A stretch of 64,000 bases of DNA, taken from positions 1 through 64,000 of the forward strand of contig NZ_RSAA01000007.1 of NCBI RefSeq assembly GCF_003931915.1, given 5' to 3'. The notes below the pieces were generated by a model, which was not told the DNA's origin, made no database searches, and worked only from the letters and a program-made list of their open reading frames with translations. Positions 35,554 to 44,182 of the stretch are shown in pieces. The DNA is from Saccharopolyspora rhizosphaerae. Its GTDB lineage: Bacteria > Actinomycetota > Actinomycetes > Mycobacteriales > Pseudonocardiaceae. A program made the position numbers and the translations under genes. Each line of letters opens with the position of its first letter. Position 1 is the stretch's first letter.

Positions 35554-35889
35554 TCACTTCCGGGCGAGTGCCCGCTGCAGCTCTTCCTTGGTCATCTTGG
35601 AACGACCTTCGATGCCCTGCCGCTTGGCGTCCTCGTAGAGCTGTTGCTTGGTGCGTCCACCCGGTCCTTCGCGCTTGCCGGAGCGCTTGCCGCCTCGGCG
35701 CTGCGGCGGGATGTCCTCGGTGGAAACCTTGCTGCGCTGCTTGGCGGTGCCCTTCTGCGCGCGGTTCTTGTTCACCGTGCGGGCGGCGATCTCCTCAGCG
35801 CGCCCCTCGCTGGAACCGTGCTCCTTGGTGCCCTGCTTGATGTGCTCGTACTGCCGCTCTTCCTTGTTGGACCATGCGCGCTGGGGCAT
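35554..35889 (-). CDS. Small basic Rho-N/SAP-like protein
   Basis: A 111-aa very basic, Lys/Arg/Glu-rich protein. The N-terminus (MPQRAWSNKEERQYEHIKQG) and the ARTVNKNRAQKG segment are typical of a widespread actinobacterial family often annotated as plasmid-stabilisation or ChaB-like. The C-terminal TKQQLYEDAKRQGIEGRSKMTKEELQRAL has the Rho-N/SAP helix-extension-helix pattern that binds nucleic acid. It is probably an unstructured, DNA- or RNA-binding stress protein. The annotation as a plasmid maintenance factor has no support in the sequence. Confidence 0.75.
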   Translation of the reverse strand: MPQRAWSNKEERQYEHIKQGTKEHGSSEGRAEEIAARTVNKNRAQKGTAKQRSKVSTEDIPPQRRGGKRSGKREGPGGRTKQQLYEDAKRQGIEGRSKMTKEELQRALARK

Positions 35890-36023
35890 AGCGTTCCCTC
35901 CGTTCTCAGCGTCTCGTGTGACCAAGAACGACCTACCCACGCACCCCAACCGGCAAACTCACCCCGCCACGCACCACCACTCCCACCAGCAGCGCTCGCC
36001 CAGGGGCCTGCGCCCGGCATGAC

Positions 36024-36055
36024 GCGCCCGCCACGCGAGGCGGCGTGGCGGGCGC
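36024..36055. terminator. Terminator of the formate dehydrogenase operon
   Basis: A perfect 13-bp stem (GCGCCCGCCACGC, 36024-36036, with its complement 36043-36055) has a six-base loop. It lies 12 bases beyond the fdsD stop on the minus strand. No U-run is present, as is common in actinomycetes. Confidence 0.82.
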
Positions 36056-36066
36056 CTCTGCTCGGG

Positions 36067-36300
36067 TCAGGAGGTGGTCGCGTCGGCGTTGCGCAAGAGC
36101 CGGGCGGCTGCCAGCGCCAGCGGGTCCAGGTCCGGGGGCGGCGAGTCGGCGATGCGGTCAAGCTCGGCCCGCATCCTCGGGTCCCAGAACATCTTGATGT
36201 GGTTCGCCACCTCCCGCGCCGCTTGGCGCTGCGGCAGGTGGGCGAACTGGATGGCGATGTCGTTGGCCATCCGCACCTGCGGTGAGACCTCGGTGCTCAT
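36067..36300 (-). CDS. fdsD: Formate dehydrogenase delta subunit
   Basis: A 77-aa protein with the VRMANDIAIQFAHLP...AAREVANHIKMFWDPRMRAEL pattern of the small FdsD subunit of NAD-dependent molybdenum formate dehydrogenases. FdsD is thought to help assembly or stability of the complex. The ATG overlaps the fdsA stop (ATGA). It is the last gene of the operon. No fdhD (sulphurtransferase) gene follows. Confidence 0.88.
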   Translation of the reverse strand: MSTEVSPQVRMANDIAIQFAHLPQRQAAREVANHIKMFWDPRMRAELDRIADSPPPDLDPLALAAARLLRNADATTS

Positions 36301-39107
36301 GACTCGCTCAACACCGCCTCCCGCTGCTCCACGTCGGCCTGCTCGCCGCGCGTCTCCCGCGCGACCTGGACCGCGGTGACCTTGTACTCCGGGCAGTTGG
36401 TGGCCCAGTCGGAGTTCTCGGTGGTCACCACGTTCGCCCCGGTCACCGGGTGGTGGAAGGTCGTGTACACCACGCCCACCGGCATCCGGTCGGAGATCTT
36501 CGCCCGCAAGGACGTGGTGCCCACCCGGCTGGAGAGGTTCACCACGTCACCGGAGGAGATGCCGCGGTCCTCGGCGTCGTGCGGGTGGATCTCCAGCACG
36601 TCCTCCGGGTGCCAGGCGACGTTGGCGGTGCGCCGGGTCTGCGCGCCGACGTTGTACTGCGACAGGATCCGGCCCGTGGTCAGCACCAGCGGGAACCGGC
36701 GGGTGCTGCGCTCGCGGGTGGCCACGAACGGCGTGAGCACGAACTTCCCCTTGCCGCGCACGAACTGCTCGGTGTGCATGACCGGCGTGCCCTCGGGTGC
36801 CGTGTCGTTGCACGGCCACTGGACGCTGCCCAGCTCGTCGAGCTTGCCGAACGACACCCCGGCGAAGGTCGGGGTCACCGCGGCGATCTCGTCCATGATC
36901 TCGCGCGGGTGGTCGTAGTGCATGTCGTAGCCCATGGCCTGGGCGATCTCGCAGGCGACCTGCCACTCGTCCTTGCCGGGCTTGGGCACCATCACCGGGC
37001 GGACCCGGTTGATCCGCCGCTCGGCGTTGGTGAACGTGCCGTCCTTCTCCAGGAACGAGGTGCCCGGCAGGAACACGTGCGCGAACTTGCTGGTCTCGTT
37101 GAGGAACAGGTCTTGGACGACCACGAGTTCCATCGCCGACAGCGCGGCCTGCACGTGCTGGGTGTTGGGGTCGGACTGCGCGATGTCCTCGCCCTGGACG
37201 AACAGGCCGTGGAAGGTGCCGTCCACGGCGGAATCGAACATGTTCGGGATCCGCAGGCCCGGATCGGGCAGGATCGGCCGCTCCCAGAGCCGCTCGAACA
37301 CCTCGCGCACGGCGTCGTCGGAGACGTGCCGGTAGCCGGACAGCTCGTGCGGGAACGACCCCATGTCGCAGGAGCCCTGCACGTTGTTCTGCCCGCGCAG
37401 CGGGTTCACGCCCACGCCGTCGCGGCCGATGTTGCCGGTGACCATGGCGAGGTTCGCCATGCCCATCACCATCGTGGAGCCCTGGCTGTGCTCGGTGACG
37501 CCCAGCCCGTAGTAGATCGCGCTGTTGCCGCCGGTGGCGTAGAGCCGCGCGGCGTCGCGGACCTGCTCGGCAGGCACGCCGGTGATCGACTCGACGGCCT
37601 CCGGGCTGTTCTCCGGTCGCGCGATGAACTCCGCCCAGTCCTCGAAGCCCTCGCACCGCGAGCCCACGAACGACTCGTCGACCAGCCCCTCGGTGACCAC
37701 CACGTGCGCGAGCGCGTTGACCATCGCGACGTTGGTGCCCGGAGCGAGCTGCAAGTGGTGCTCGGCCTCGATGTGCGGGGTGCGCACCAGGTCGATCCGC
37801 CGCGGGTCGATGACGATCAGCTTGGCGCCCTCCCGCAACCTGCGCTTCATCCGCGAGGCGAAGACCGGATGCCCGTCGGTCGGGTTCGCACCGATCACCA
37901 CCATGACGTCCGAGGAGGCCACGGACCGGAAGTCCTGGGTGCCCGCCGAGGTGCCGAAGGTCTGCTTGAGGCCGTACCCGGTCGGCGAGTGGCAGACGCG
38001 CGCGCAGGTGTCGACGTTGTTGTTGCCGAAGGCCGCGCGCACCATCTTCTGCACCGCGTAGACCTCCTCGTTGGTGCAGCGCGAGGAGGTGATGCCGCCG
38101 ATGGAGTTGGTCCCGTGCCGGGCCTGGATGTCGCGGAACTTCTCGGCGACGTAGGAGATCGCGGTGTCCCAGTCGGTCTCGCGCCACTCGTCGGTGATGC
38201 GCTCCCGGATCATCGGCTTGAGCTTGCGGTCCGGGTGGGTGGCGTAGCCGAAGGCGAAGCGGCCCTTGACGCAGGAGTGGCCCTCGTTGGCACCGCCGTC
38301 CTTGTAGGGCACCATCCGCACCAGCTCGTCACCGCGCAGCTCGGCCTTGAACGAGCAGCCCACACCGCAGTAGGCGCAGGTGGTCAGCACCGAGCGGGTC
38401 GGCATGCCGAGGTCGACCACGGACTTCTCCTGCAGCGTGGCCGTGGGGCAGGCCTGCACGCACGCGCCGCAGGACACGCAGTCGGACTCCAAGAACGGGT
38501 CCCCGGCGCCCGCCACGACCTTGGAGTCGAAGCCGCGCCCCTCGATGGTCAGCGCGAAGGTGCCCTGCACCTCGTCGCAGGCCCGCACGCAGCGCGAGCA
38601 CACGATGCACTTGGAGGCGTCGAAGTCGAAGTAGGGGTTGCTGGTGTCCGTGGGCGCGTCGAGGTGGTTGGCGCCCTCGTAGCCGTAGCGCACCTGGCGC
38701 AGCCCGACGACACCGGACATGTCCTGCAGCTCGCAGTCACCGTTCGCCGAGCAGGTCAGGCAGTCCAGCGGGTGGTCGGAGATGTAGAGCTCCATGATCC
38801 CCTGGCGCAACTTCTCCAGCCGCGGGGTCTGGGTGCGGACCTTCATGCCCTCGGCCACCGGCGTGGTGCACGAGGCCGGGGTGCCCTTGCGCCCGTCGAC
38901 CTCCACCAGGCACAGCCGGCACGAGCCGAACGCCTCCAGGCTGTCGGTCGCGCACAGCTTCGGGATGTCGGTGCCGGACTCGGCGGCGGCGCGCATCACC
39001 GAGGTGCCCTCGGGCACGGTGATCGGGACGCCGTCGATCTCGACCGTGACGGTGGCCTCCCCCGCTCGGGCAGGGGTGCCGAAGTCGGGTTCCTTCAACA
39101 GACCCAT
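36297..39107 (-). CDS. fdsA: NAD-dependent formate dehydrogenase alpha subunit
   Basis: A 936-aa catalytic subunit. An N-terminal [2Fe-2S] domain (Cys52, 63, 66, 80 region) and a His-Cys-ligated cluster region (HPLDCLTCSANGDC) come first. Two ferredoxin-type [4Fe-4S] segments follow (CIVCSRCVRAC at 167-177; CVSCGACVQAC at 210-220), then the CAYCGVGC cluster at 244. The molybdopterin domain comes next with the catalytic Cys372-His373 in RVCHSP, so it is the Cys rather than the selenocysteine form. It oxidises formate to CO2 and passes electrons to FdsB and NAD. Its gene lies in fdsGBAD order. Confidence 0.95.
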   Translation of the reverse strand: MGLLKEPDFGTPARAGEATVTVEIDGVPITVPEGTSVMRAAAESGTDIPKLCATDSLEAFGSCRLCLVEVDGRKGTPASCTTPVAEGMKVRTQTPRLEKLRQGIMELYISDHPLDCLTCSANGDCELQDMSGVVGLRQVRYGYEGANHLDAPTDTSNPYFDFDASKCIVCSRCVRACDEVQGTFALTIEGRGFDSKVVAGAGDPFLESDCVSCGACVQACPTATLQEKSVVDLGMPTRSVLTTCAYCGVGCSFKAELRGDELVRMVPYKDGGANEGHSCVKGRFAFGYATHPDRKLKPMIRERITDEWRETDWDTAISYVAEKFRDIQARHGTNSIGGITSSRCTNEEVYAVQKMVRAAFGNNNVDTCARVCHSPTGYGLKQTFGTSAGTQDFRSVASSDVMVVIGANPTDGHPVFASRMKRRLREGAKLIVIDPRRIDLVRTPHIEAEHHLQLAPGTNVAMVNALAHVVVTEGLVDESFVGSRCEGFEDWAEFIARPENSPEAVESITGVPAEQVRDAARLYATGGNSAIYYGLGVTEHSQGSTMVMGMANLAMVTGNIGRDGVGVNPLRGQNNVQGSCDMGSFPHELSGYRHVSDDAVREVFERLWERPILPDPGLRIPNMFDSAVDGTFHGLFVQGEDIAQSDPNTQHVQAALSAMELVVVQDLFLNETSKFAHVFLPGTSFLEKDGTFTNAERRINRVRPVMVPKPGKDEWQVACEIAQAMGYDMHYDHPREIMDEIAAVTPTFAGVSFGKLDELGSVQWPCNDTAPEGTPVMHTEQFVRGKGKFVLTPFVATRERSTRRFPLVLTTGRILSQYNVGAQTRRTANVAWHPEDVLEIHPHDAEDRGISSGDVVNLSSRVGTTSLRAKISDRMPVGVVYTTFHHPVTGANVVTTENSDWATNCPEYKVTAVQVARETRGEQADVEQREAVLSES

Positions 39108-39110
39108 CGC

Positions 39111-40640
39111 CTACTGCGCCTCCTTCTGGAAGTCCTCGGGGAAGTGCGCCAGTGCGCTGCGCACCGGGTTCGGGGTGAGACCACCCATCGCGCACAACGA
39201 GCCGTCGGTCATCAGCTCGCACAGGTCGTTGAGCAGCGCGAGGTTGCCGTCGCGGTCCTGGCCTCCCACGATCCGGTCGACGACCTCGACACCGCGGACC
39301 GCGCCGATCCGGCACGGCGTGCACTTGCCGCAGGACTCCTCGGCGCAGAACTCGAACGCGAAGCGCGCCATCGACGCCATGTCGACGCTGTCGTCGAAGA
39401 CGGTGATGCCGCCGTGGCCGAGCATCGCCTGCGCCTCGGCCAGCGCCTCGTAGTCCATCGGCAGGTCGAACTGCTCGGGCGGCACGTAGGAGCCCAGCGG
39501 TCCGCCGATCTGCACCGCGCGCACCGGACGCCCCGACCGGGTGCCGCCGCCGTAGCCGTTGACCAGCTCGTCGATCGTGATGCCGAAGGCGGTCTCGAAG
39601 ACACCGCCGCGCGCGACGTTGCCGGCCAGCTGGAAGACCTGGGTGCCGCGCGAGCGCTCGACTCCCAGGTCGGCGTAGGCCTGGCCGCCGTCGGCGAGGA
39701 TCGCCGGGACGCTGGCCAGCGTGAGCACGTTGTTGACCACCGTGGGCTTGCCGAACAGCCCGGTGATCGCCGGGATCGGCGGTTTGGAGCGCACCACCCC
39801 CCGCCTGCCCTCCAGGCTCTCCAGCATGGAGGTCTCCTCGCCGCAGATGTAGGCGCCAGCCCCGACCCGCACGAACAGGTCGAACTGCAGCTCCGAGCCG
39901 AGCACTCCCGGTCCGAGCCAGCCTGCCGAGTAGGCGGCGTCGATCGCGCGGCGCAGCGTGCGCACGGCGTCGGGGTACTCGGAGCGCACGTAGAGGTAGC
40001 CCTCGGTGGCCCCGACGGCGTGCGCGGCGACGGCCATGCCCTCGATGAGGCAGAACGGGTCGCCTTCCATGAGCATCCGGTCGGCGAAGGTGCCGGAGTC
40101 GCCCTCGTCGGCGTTGCAGCAGACGAACTTGACGGATCCCTCGGCCTTGAGGACGGTGTTCCACTTGATCCCGGCCGGGAACCCGGCGCCGCCGCGGCCG
40201 CGCAGGCCCGAGGTGGTGACCTCCTCGACGACCTCGGCGGGTTCCTTCGCCAGCGCCGCGCGCAGCCCGCGCAGGCCGCCGTGCGCCTCGTAGTCCGATG
40301 TGGACACCGGGTCGGTGATGCCGACGCGGGCGAAGCACAACCGCTGCTGGTCGCGCATCCACGGCAGCTCCTCGACCACGCCGAGGCAGAGCTCGTGGTC
40401 GGCGCCGCGCAGCATCCCGGCGCGCACCAGCTCCGGCACGCGCCCGGGGGTGACCGGGCCGTAGCCGATGCGACCGCGCTCGGTTTCCACCTCGACCAGG
40501 GGTTCGAGCCAGAGCATGCCGCGAGATCCGTTGCGCACCAGCCGGATCGGCTCGTCGGCTTCGCGGTGCAGCGCTGCCGCGACCTCGTTCGCGCCGACCG
40601 AGACCGCCGCGGAGTCTGTGGGGACGTAGACCGTGATCAT
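39111..40640 (-). CDS. fdsB: Formate dehydrogenase beta subunit (NADH-binding)
   Basis: A 509-aa NuoF-like diaphorase subunit with an N-terminal thioredoxin-like part, the FMN/NADH-binding motif GRGGAGFPAGIKW and the [4Fe-4S] ligands in CGKCTPCRIG. It receives electrons from FdsA and reduces NAD. The ATG at 40640 overlaps the fdsG stop (ATGA) and the stop is four bases before fdsA. An upstream frame extension to 41201 is a shadow of fdsG. Confidence 0.93.
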   Translation of the reverse strand: MITVYVPTDSAAVSVGANEVAAALHREADEPIRLVRNGSRGMLWLEPLVEVETERGRIGYGPVTPGRVPELVRAGMLRGADHELCLGVVEELPWMRDQQRLCFARVGITDPVSTSDYEAHGGLRGLRAALAKEPAEVVEEVTTSGLRGRGGAGFPAGIKWNTVLKAEGSVKFVCCNADEGDSGTFADRMLMEGDPFCLIEGMAVAAHAVGATEGYLYVRSEYPDAVRTLRRAIDAAYSAGWLGPGVLGSELQFDLFVRVGAGAYICGEETSMLESLEGRRGVVRSKPPIPAITGLFGKPTVVNNVLTLASVPAILADGGQAYADLGVERSRGTQVFQLAGNVARGGVFETAFGITIDELVNGYGGGTRSGRPVRAVQIGGPLGSYVPPEQFDLPMDYEALAEAQAMLGHGGITVFDDSVDMASMARFAFEFCAEESCGKCTPCRIGAVRGVEVVDRIVGGQDRDGNLALLNDLCELMTDGSLCAMGGLTPNPVRSALAHFPEDFQKEAQ

Positions 40641-41095
40641 GCGTTGCCCTCCGCGAGGATCTCGACCAGCCGGCTGCGGTCGACGCGGCCGTGCACGGTT
40701 CCGTTCACCTGCGCGGACGGACCGAGCGCGCAGTTGCCCAGGCAGAACACCTGGTCGAGCGTGACCGAGCGGTCGGGCGTGGTCTGCCCGACCTTGACCC
40801 CGAAGACCTGCTCGGCGTCGGCCACCAGCTGCTCGGCGCCCACCGACCGGCAGGCCTCCGCGCGGCAGATCTTGACCGTGGTGGTGCCCGCGGGTTCGGA
40901 GCGGAAGTCGGTGTAGAAGGAGATGACCCCGTGGACATCGGCCCGGGACAGGTTGAGCTCCTCGGCCAGGACCGGTACGACCTGGGGGTCGATCCAGCCG
41001 AACTCCTCTTGGACGTGGTGCAGGATGGGCAGCAGGGCACCGCGCTCGCCCCGGTGCGCTTCGACAACACCGCGCACCCGATCCGCTATCGTCAT
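40637..41095 (-). CDS. fdsG: Formate dehydrogenase gamma subunit
   Basis: A 152-aa NuoE-like thioredoxin-fold subunit with a [2Fe-2S] cluster ligated by the Cys in CRAEACRS and CLGNCALGPSA. It begins the fdsGBAD operon. The ATG at 41095 is preceded by GGAG at six bases. An extension upstream to 41203 passes through the promoter dyad and is rejected. Confidence 0.9.
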   Translation of the reverse strand: MTIADRVRGVVEAHRGERGALLPILHHVQEEFGWIDPQVVPVLAEELNLSRADVHGVISFYTDFRSEPAGTTTVKICRAEACRSVGAEQLVADAEQVFGVKVGQTTPDRSVTLDQVFCLGNCALGPSAQVNGTVHGRVDRSRLVEILAEGNA

Positions 41096-41533
41096 CTGCG
41101 TCTCCACTCCGTTGTAGATTGGGTCTACCGTCGCGCTGCGTCGCGCTGAGTTCAACGCACGCCTGTTTATGCAGCGATAAGCACCGAATATCGTTGCGCA
41201 CACCGCGTCACCGGATTCGGCTCATCTTCGCTGGACAGGGGCTTCTTGGAACCGAATTCCCCGTCATGTTCGGCGTCTCGCACACGCAGCGGAACCAGTC
41301 CCGACCAGCAATTTCACCCATCCGCGTCGACGCGTGATCGTGTCACCGCCGCGCCGCTGGTTGTCCAGCGCGTGCCGCTCGTGCGGGCTTGGCGCGCACT
41401 CGTCCCCGTCGGCTTGCAGGTCGATTCCGGAGGCGCCTAACTTCGGTTCCAGCGGCGAACTCGGGAATTCTCGTCAGCCCGATTCCCCGCCGCCGGGAAG
41501 CACTCCCGGCGGAGACGACCTGAGGAGAACGCG
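41096..41533. promoter_or_regulatory. Divergent fds / pqqA2 control region
   Basis: A gene-free 438-base region separates the minus-strand fds operon from the plus-strand pqqA copy. A GTAGA/TCTAC dyad lies at 41114-41128, 19 bases before the fdsG ATG. A larger imperfect dyad of 9-bp arms (GCAGCGATA, 41171-41179; TATCGTTGC, 41189-41197) contains a T-N11-A LysR-type box, the likely fds activator site. The pqqA copy has GAGGAGA as ribosome site. Confidence 0.5.
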
Positions 41534-41614
41534 ATGACCTGGGAAACCCCTGAATACACCGTGATCGACGTCTGCGCGGAAGTCACCGGCTACCTGCACC
41601 GCTCCGAGGACTGA
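41534..41614 (+). CDS. pqqA: PqqA precursor peptide, second copy
   Basis: A 26-aa peptide: MTWETPEYTV at the start and AEVTGYLHRSED at the end. Glu16 and Tyr20 form the E-x3-Y pair that the PqqE/PqqD machinery crosslinks in pyrroloquinoline quinone synthesis. It is almost identical through residue 20 to the minus-strand PqqA at 45081-45155, and differs at the tail. GAGGAGA lies at a good distance upstream. It stands alone on the opposite strand from pqqBCDE, about 180 bases before a Rieske ferredoxin gene. Confidence 0.87.
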   Translation: MTWETPEYTVIDVCAEVTGYLHRSED

Positions 41615-41650
41615 CCGGCCGCTCCCACCACGTGGCTCGAACAGCACCGA

Positions 41651-41726
41651 GTGCCGCAAGTCCCCGCACGATCCCAGGCGCGCGAACCGCGGTTCCGCCC
41701 GCAGGATCGGCTGGGGCTTGCGGCAC
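41651..41726 (+). ncRNA. Nested hairpin between pqqA2 and the Rieske gene
   Basis: Arms 41651-41665 and 41713-41726 (GTGCCGCAAG...CTTGCGGCAC plus CCCC/GGGG) pair with one bulged base. Inside them CGATCC/GGATCG pair, and GAACCGCGGTTC at 41684-41695 is a third palindrome. This gives a nested, stable structure in the transcribed gap between the two genes. It may limit read-through or stabilise the pqqA message so that precursor peptide is made in excess. It is a predicted structure, not a known RNA family. Confidence 0.5.
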
Positions 41727-41790
41727 CGTTGTCCTCGGGGCCGGTGCGACGCCGGCGCCACGGAGCTCCTGGCGAAAGGGAGTGGCATCG

Positions 41791-42123
41791 ATGCCCCCGG
41801 CCACACATCGAGTCAGGGTGTGCAGGCTGCACGAATTCCCGCCCGGCGCCCTCCGGCGCCTCGACACCTCGCCCCCGGTCGTCGTGTTCAACGTCGGCGG
41901 CTGGCTCTACGCGATCGACGACGTGTGCACGCACGCCTGCGGCATCCTCAGCGAAGGGCACTTCGACGGCACCTCGCTGGAGTGCCCGGTGCACCTGTCC
42001 CGCTTCGACGTCCGCAACGGCGAACCGCTGTGCCCACCGGCGACCGAGCCCGTGCGCACCCACCGCGTCGAAGTCAGCGGCAACGAGATCGTCGTGCACA
42101 TCGACATCGGCCGCAGCGCCTGA
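41791..42123 (+). CDS. Rieske [2Fe-2S] ferredoxin-type protein
   Basis: A 110-aa single-domain Rieske protein of the biphenyl-dioxygenase ferredoxin type. Cluster ligands are Cys-x-His in DDVCTHACG and Cys-x2-His in ECPVHLS. The ATG at 41791 has a GAAAGGGA site. It may supply electrons to an oxygenase. Its proximity to pqqA suggests co-regulation with PQQ synthesis, but the link is unproven. It is convergent with pqqE, only six bases apart. It could also serve the iacC oxygenase, which lacks a local ferredoxin; that is speculation. Confidence 0.82.
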   Translation: MPPATHRVRVCRLHEFPPGALRRLDTSPPVVVFNVGGWLYAIDDVCTHACGILSEGHFDGTSLECPVHLSRFDVRNGEPLCPPATEPVRTHRVEVSGNEIVVHIDIGRSA

Positions 42124-42129
42124 TCCCGC

Positions 42130-43224
42130 TCACCTCACGGCCGCGCCGGGACGGCGGTAGACCGGTTCCGGCGCGCGGTCCGCGCCCTCGTTGGCGCCCT
42201 CGACCGCCTCCTCCACCAGGTGGTGGTCGGGCGAGTACACGCACACCGGGTCGGTGCGCGCGGCATCACCGGTCAGCGCGAACGCCTGGCAGCGGCAACC
42301 GCCGAAGTCGATCTCCTTGCGCGAGCAGGATCGGCACGGCTCCGGCATCCAGTCCGTGCCCCGGAACGCCTCGAACCCGGGCGACTTCGCCCAGATCCAC
42401 TCCAACGGGTGCTCGGTGACCGACGGGAAGTCCACCGTGTCGATGTCGGCGGCGACCGGGCACGGGTAGGCCACCCCGTCGGGCGCCACGGTCAGCGCGG
42501 TGCGCGCCCAGCCGCCCATGCACGGCTTCGGGAAGCGCTCGTAGTAGTCCGGCAGGATCCACAGCAGCTCCACCCGGCCCGCCAGCTCCGCCTTGCGGCG
42601 GTGGTAGACCTCCTCCGCGGCGGCCAGCTGCTCCCGGCTGGGCAGCAGCAGTTCCCGGTTGCGCAGCGCCCACCCGTAGTACTGGGTGTTGGCCAGTTCC
42701 AGGCGTTCCGCGCCCCACGACTCGCAGACGTCGATGATGGCGTCGAGCCGGTCGAGGTTGAGCCGGTGCAGCACCACGTTCATGCTCAGCGGCAGCCCGA
42801 CGTCGGTGATGGTGCGCGCCGCCTCGCGCTTCTTGTCGAACCGCTTGGTGGCCGCCACCCGCTCGCTCGCCTCGGCGGTGTCGCCCTGGATGCTCAGCTG
42901 CGCGCTGTTGAGCCCGGCGGCCACCAGGGACTTCGCCCGCTCCTCGGTGAGCCCGAGCCCGCTGGTGATCAGGTTGGTGTAGAGCTCGCAGGCCCGGGCT
43001 TGGGCGATGAGCTCGGCGAGGTCGCCGCGCAGCAGCGGCTCGCCGCCGGAGAAGTGCACCTGCACCACCCCGAGGTCGGCGGCCTCGCGGATGACCCGCG
43101 TCCAGTCCGCCGTGCCGATCTCCTGCTCCCGCGCCCGCAGTTCCAGCGGGTTGGAGCAGTACAGGCAGTGCAGCGGGCACTGGTGGGTCACCTCGGCCAG
43201 CAGCCCGTACGGCGCGGGGAGCAT
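42130..43224 (-). CDS. pqqE: PQQ biosynthesis radical SAM protein PqqE
   Basis: A 364-aa radical SAM/SPASM enzyme. The SAM cluster motif is Cys16-x3-Cys20-x2-Cys23 (CPLHCLYC), followed by HFSGGEPLLR. The C-terminal SPASM Cys are in KPCMGGW, YPCPVA and CRSCSRKEIDFGGCRC. It makes the carbon-carbon crosslink between Glu and Tyr of PqqA, in complex with PqqD. The ATG at 43224 overlaps the pqqD stop by one base and matches the usual PqqE N-terminus; an ATG at 43239 is possible. It is the last gene of the pqq operon. Confidence 0.95.
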   Translation of the reverse strand: MLPAPYGLLAEVTHQCPLHCLYCSNPLELRAREQEIGTADWTRVIREAADLGVVQVHFSGGEPLLRGDLAELIAQARACELYTNLITSGLGLTEERAKSLVAAGLNSAQLSIQGDTAEASERVAATKRFDKKREAARTITDVGLPLSMNVVLHRLNLDRLDAIIDVCESWGAERLELANTQYYGWALRNRELLLPSREQLAAAEEVYHRRKAELAGRVELLWILPDYYERFPKPCMGGWARTALTVAPDGVAYPCPVAADIDTVDFPSVTEHPLEWIWAKSPGFEAFRGTDWMPEPCRSCSRKEIDFGGCRCQAFALTGDAARTDPVCVYSPDHHLVEEAVEGANEGADRAPEPVYRRPGAAVR

Positions 43225-43487
43225 CAGGTCACCACCCATCCCTGGTCACGTGCGTCCCGCAGGAACGCCACCACGTCGTCGTTGAGCCCGCTGGTGTCGA
43301 ACTGCTCCTCCAGCCGCTCGACGAGCTCGCCCACGGTGCGGGTCCCGTCGCACAACCTCAGGATGGCCGCACCGGAGACGTTGAGCTGGACGACGCGCTC
43401 GGGCAGCAGCAGCAGGTCGGCGTCGCGGACCTTGTCGTGCTTGAGCATCGCCTTCGGCACCAGGCGGGGCTTGCTGTCGGCGTCCAT
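43224..43487 (-). CDS. pqqD: PQQ biosynthesis chaperone PqqD
   Basis: An 87-aa winged-helix peptide chaperone: RPKLVPKAMLKHDKVRDADLLLLPERV-type strand region followed by SGAAILRLCDGTRTVGELVERLEEQF. PqqD binds PqqA and presents it to PqqE. It is overlapped by one base at both ends by pqqC and pqqE. Confidence 0.92.
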   Translation of the reverse strand: MDADSKPRLVPKAMLKHDKVRDADLLLLPERVVQLNVSGAAILRLCDGTRTVGELVERLEEQFDTSGLNDDVVAFLRDARDQGWVVT

Positions 43488-44182
43488 CACTCGGCCTTGC
43501 CGTAGGCCTGCTGGACCGCGTCCAGCAGCGCCCACAGCACGTCGCACTTGAACTCCAGCGCGCGCAAGCAGGCCTCCTGCTGCTCGCGCGTCCGCGCGTG
43601 CGTGAGCACCAGGCCCAGCAGGTGCTCGATGTCGGCGGGCTGCTGGGTCAGCCGGGTCCGGAAGTACTCCAGACCGCGGGAGTCCAGCCACGGGTAGTGC
43701 TCCTGGACGTCGACGATCCGGCGACTGAGCAGACCGGGTGCGAACAGCTCGGTCATCGCCGAGGCGACCGCCTCCAACCACGGCTTGTGCCGGCAGAAGT
43801 CGACGTAGGCGTCGACGGCGAAGCGCACCCCGGGCAGGACGGTCCGGGTGTCGTAGAGCTCCTCGCGGGTCAGGCCGACGGCTTCGCCCAACCGCACCCA
43901 GCGCTCGATGCCGCCCTCGGTGTCGGCGGTGCCGTCGTGATCGGTGATGCGCTTGATCCACTTCCGGCGCTCGGCCCCGCTGGGGAGCTTGGCGAGGACG
44001 TAGGCGTCCTTGATCGGCAGGTTGATCTGGTAGTAGAAGCGGTTGCGCACCCAGCCGCGGAACTCGTCCTCGGTGAGGTCTCCGGCGTGCATCCGCTGGT
44101 TGAACGGGTGCAGGTGGTGGTAGCGCGCTTCGCCGACCGCCCGCAGTTCCGCTTCGAACTCCTCCGACGACCACGGCCTCAT
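43487..44182 (-). CDS. pqqC: PQQ synthase PqqC
   Basis: A 231-aa all-helical oxidase of the haem-oxygenase-like fold. It carries the conserved HPFNQRMHAG and NRFYYQINLPIKDA segments and the GGIERWVRLGEAVGL helix. It carries out the final cofactor-free eight-electron oxidation and ring closure to PQQ. The ATG overlaps the pqqB stop. Confidence 0.95.
   Translation of the reverse strand: MRPWSSEEFEAELRAVGEARYHHLHPFNQRMHAGDLTEDEFRGWVRNRFYYQINLPIKDAYVLAKLPSGAERRKWIKRITDHDGTADTEGGIERWVRLGEAVGLTREELYDTRTVLPGVRFAVDAYVDFCRHKPWLEAVASAMTELFAPGLLSRRIVDVQEHYPWLDSRGLEYFRTRLTQQPADIEHLLGLVLTHARTREQQEACLRALEFKCDVLWALLDAVQQAYGKAE

Noticed and set aside
35554-35889. Plasmid stabilisation gene
   Set aside because: The common annotation has no support in the sequence. 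A nucleic-acid-binding small protein is safer.
36450-40916. A 1488-codon open frame antisense to the formate dehydrogenase genes
   Set aside because: High-GC genomes give long antisense frames. Composition is His/Val/Gly-rich and repetitive, and no domain is visible.
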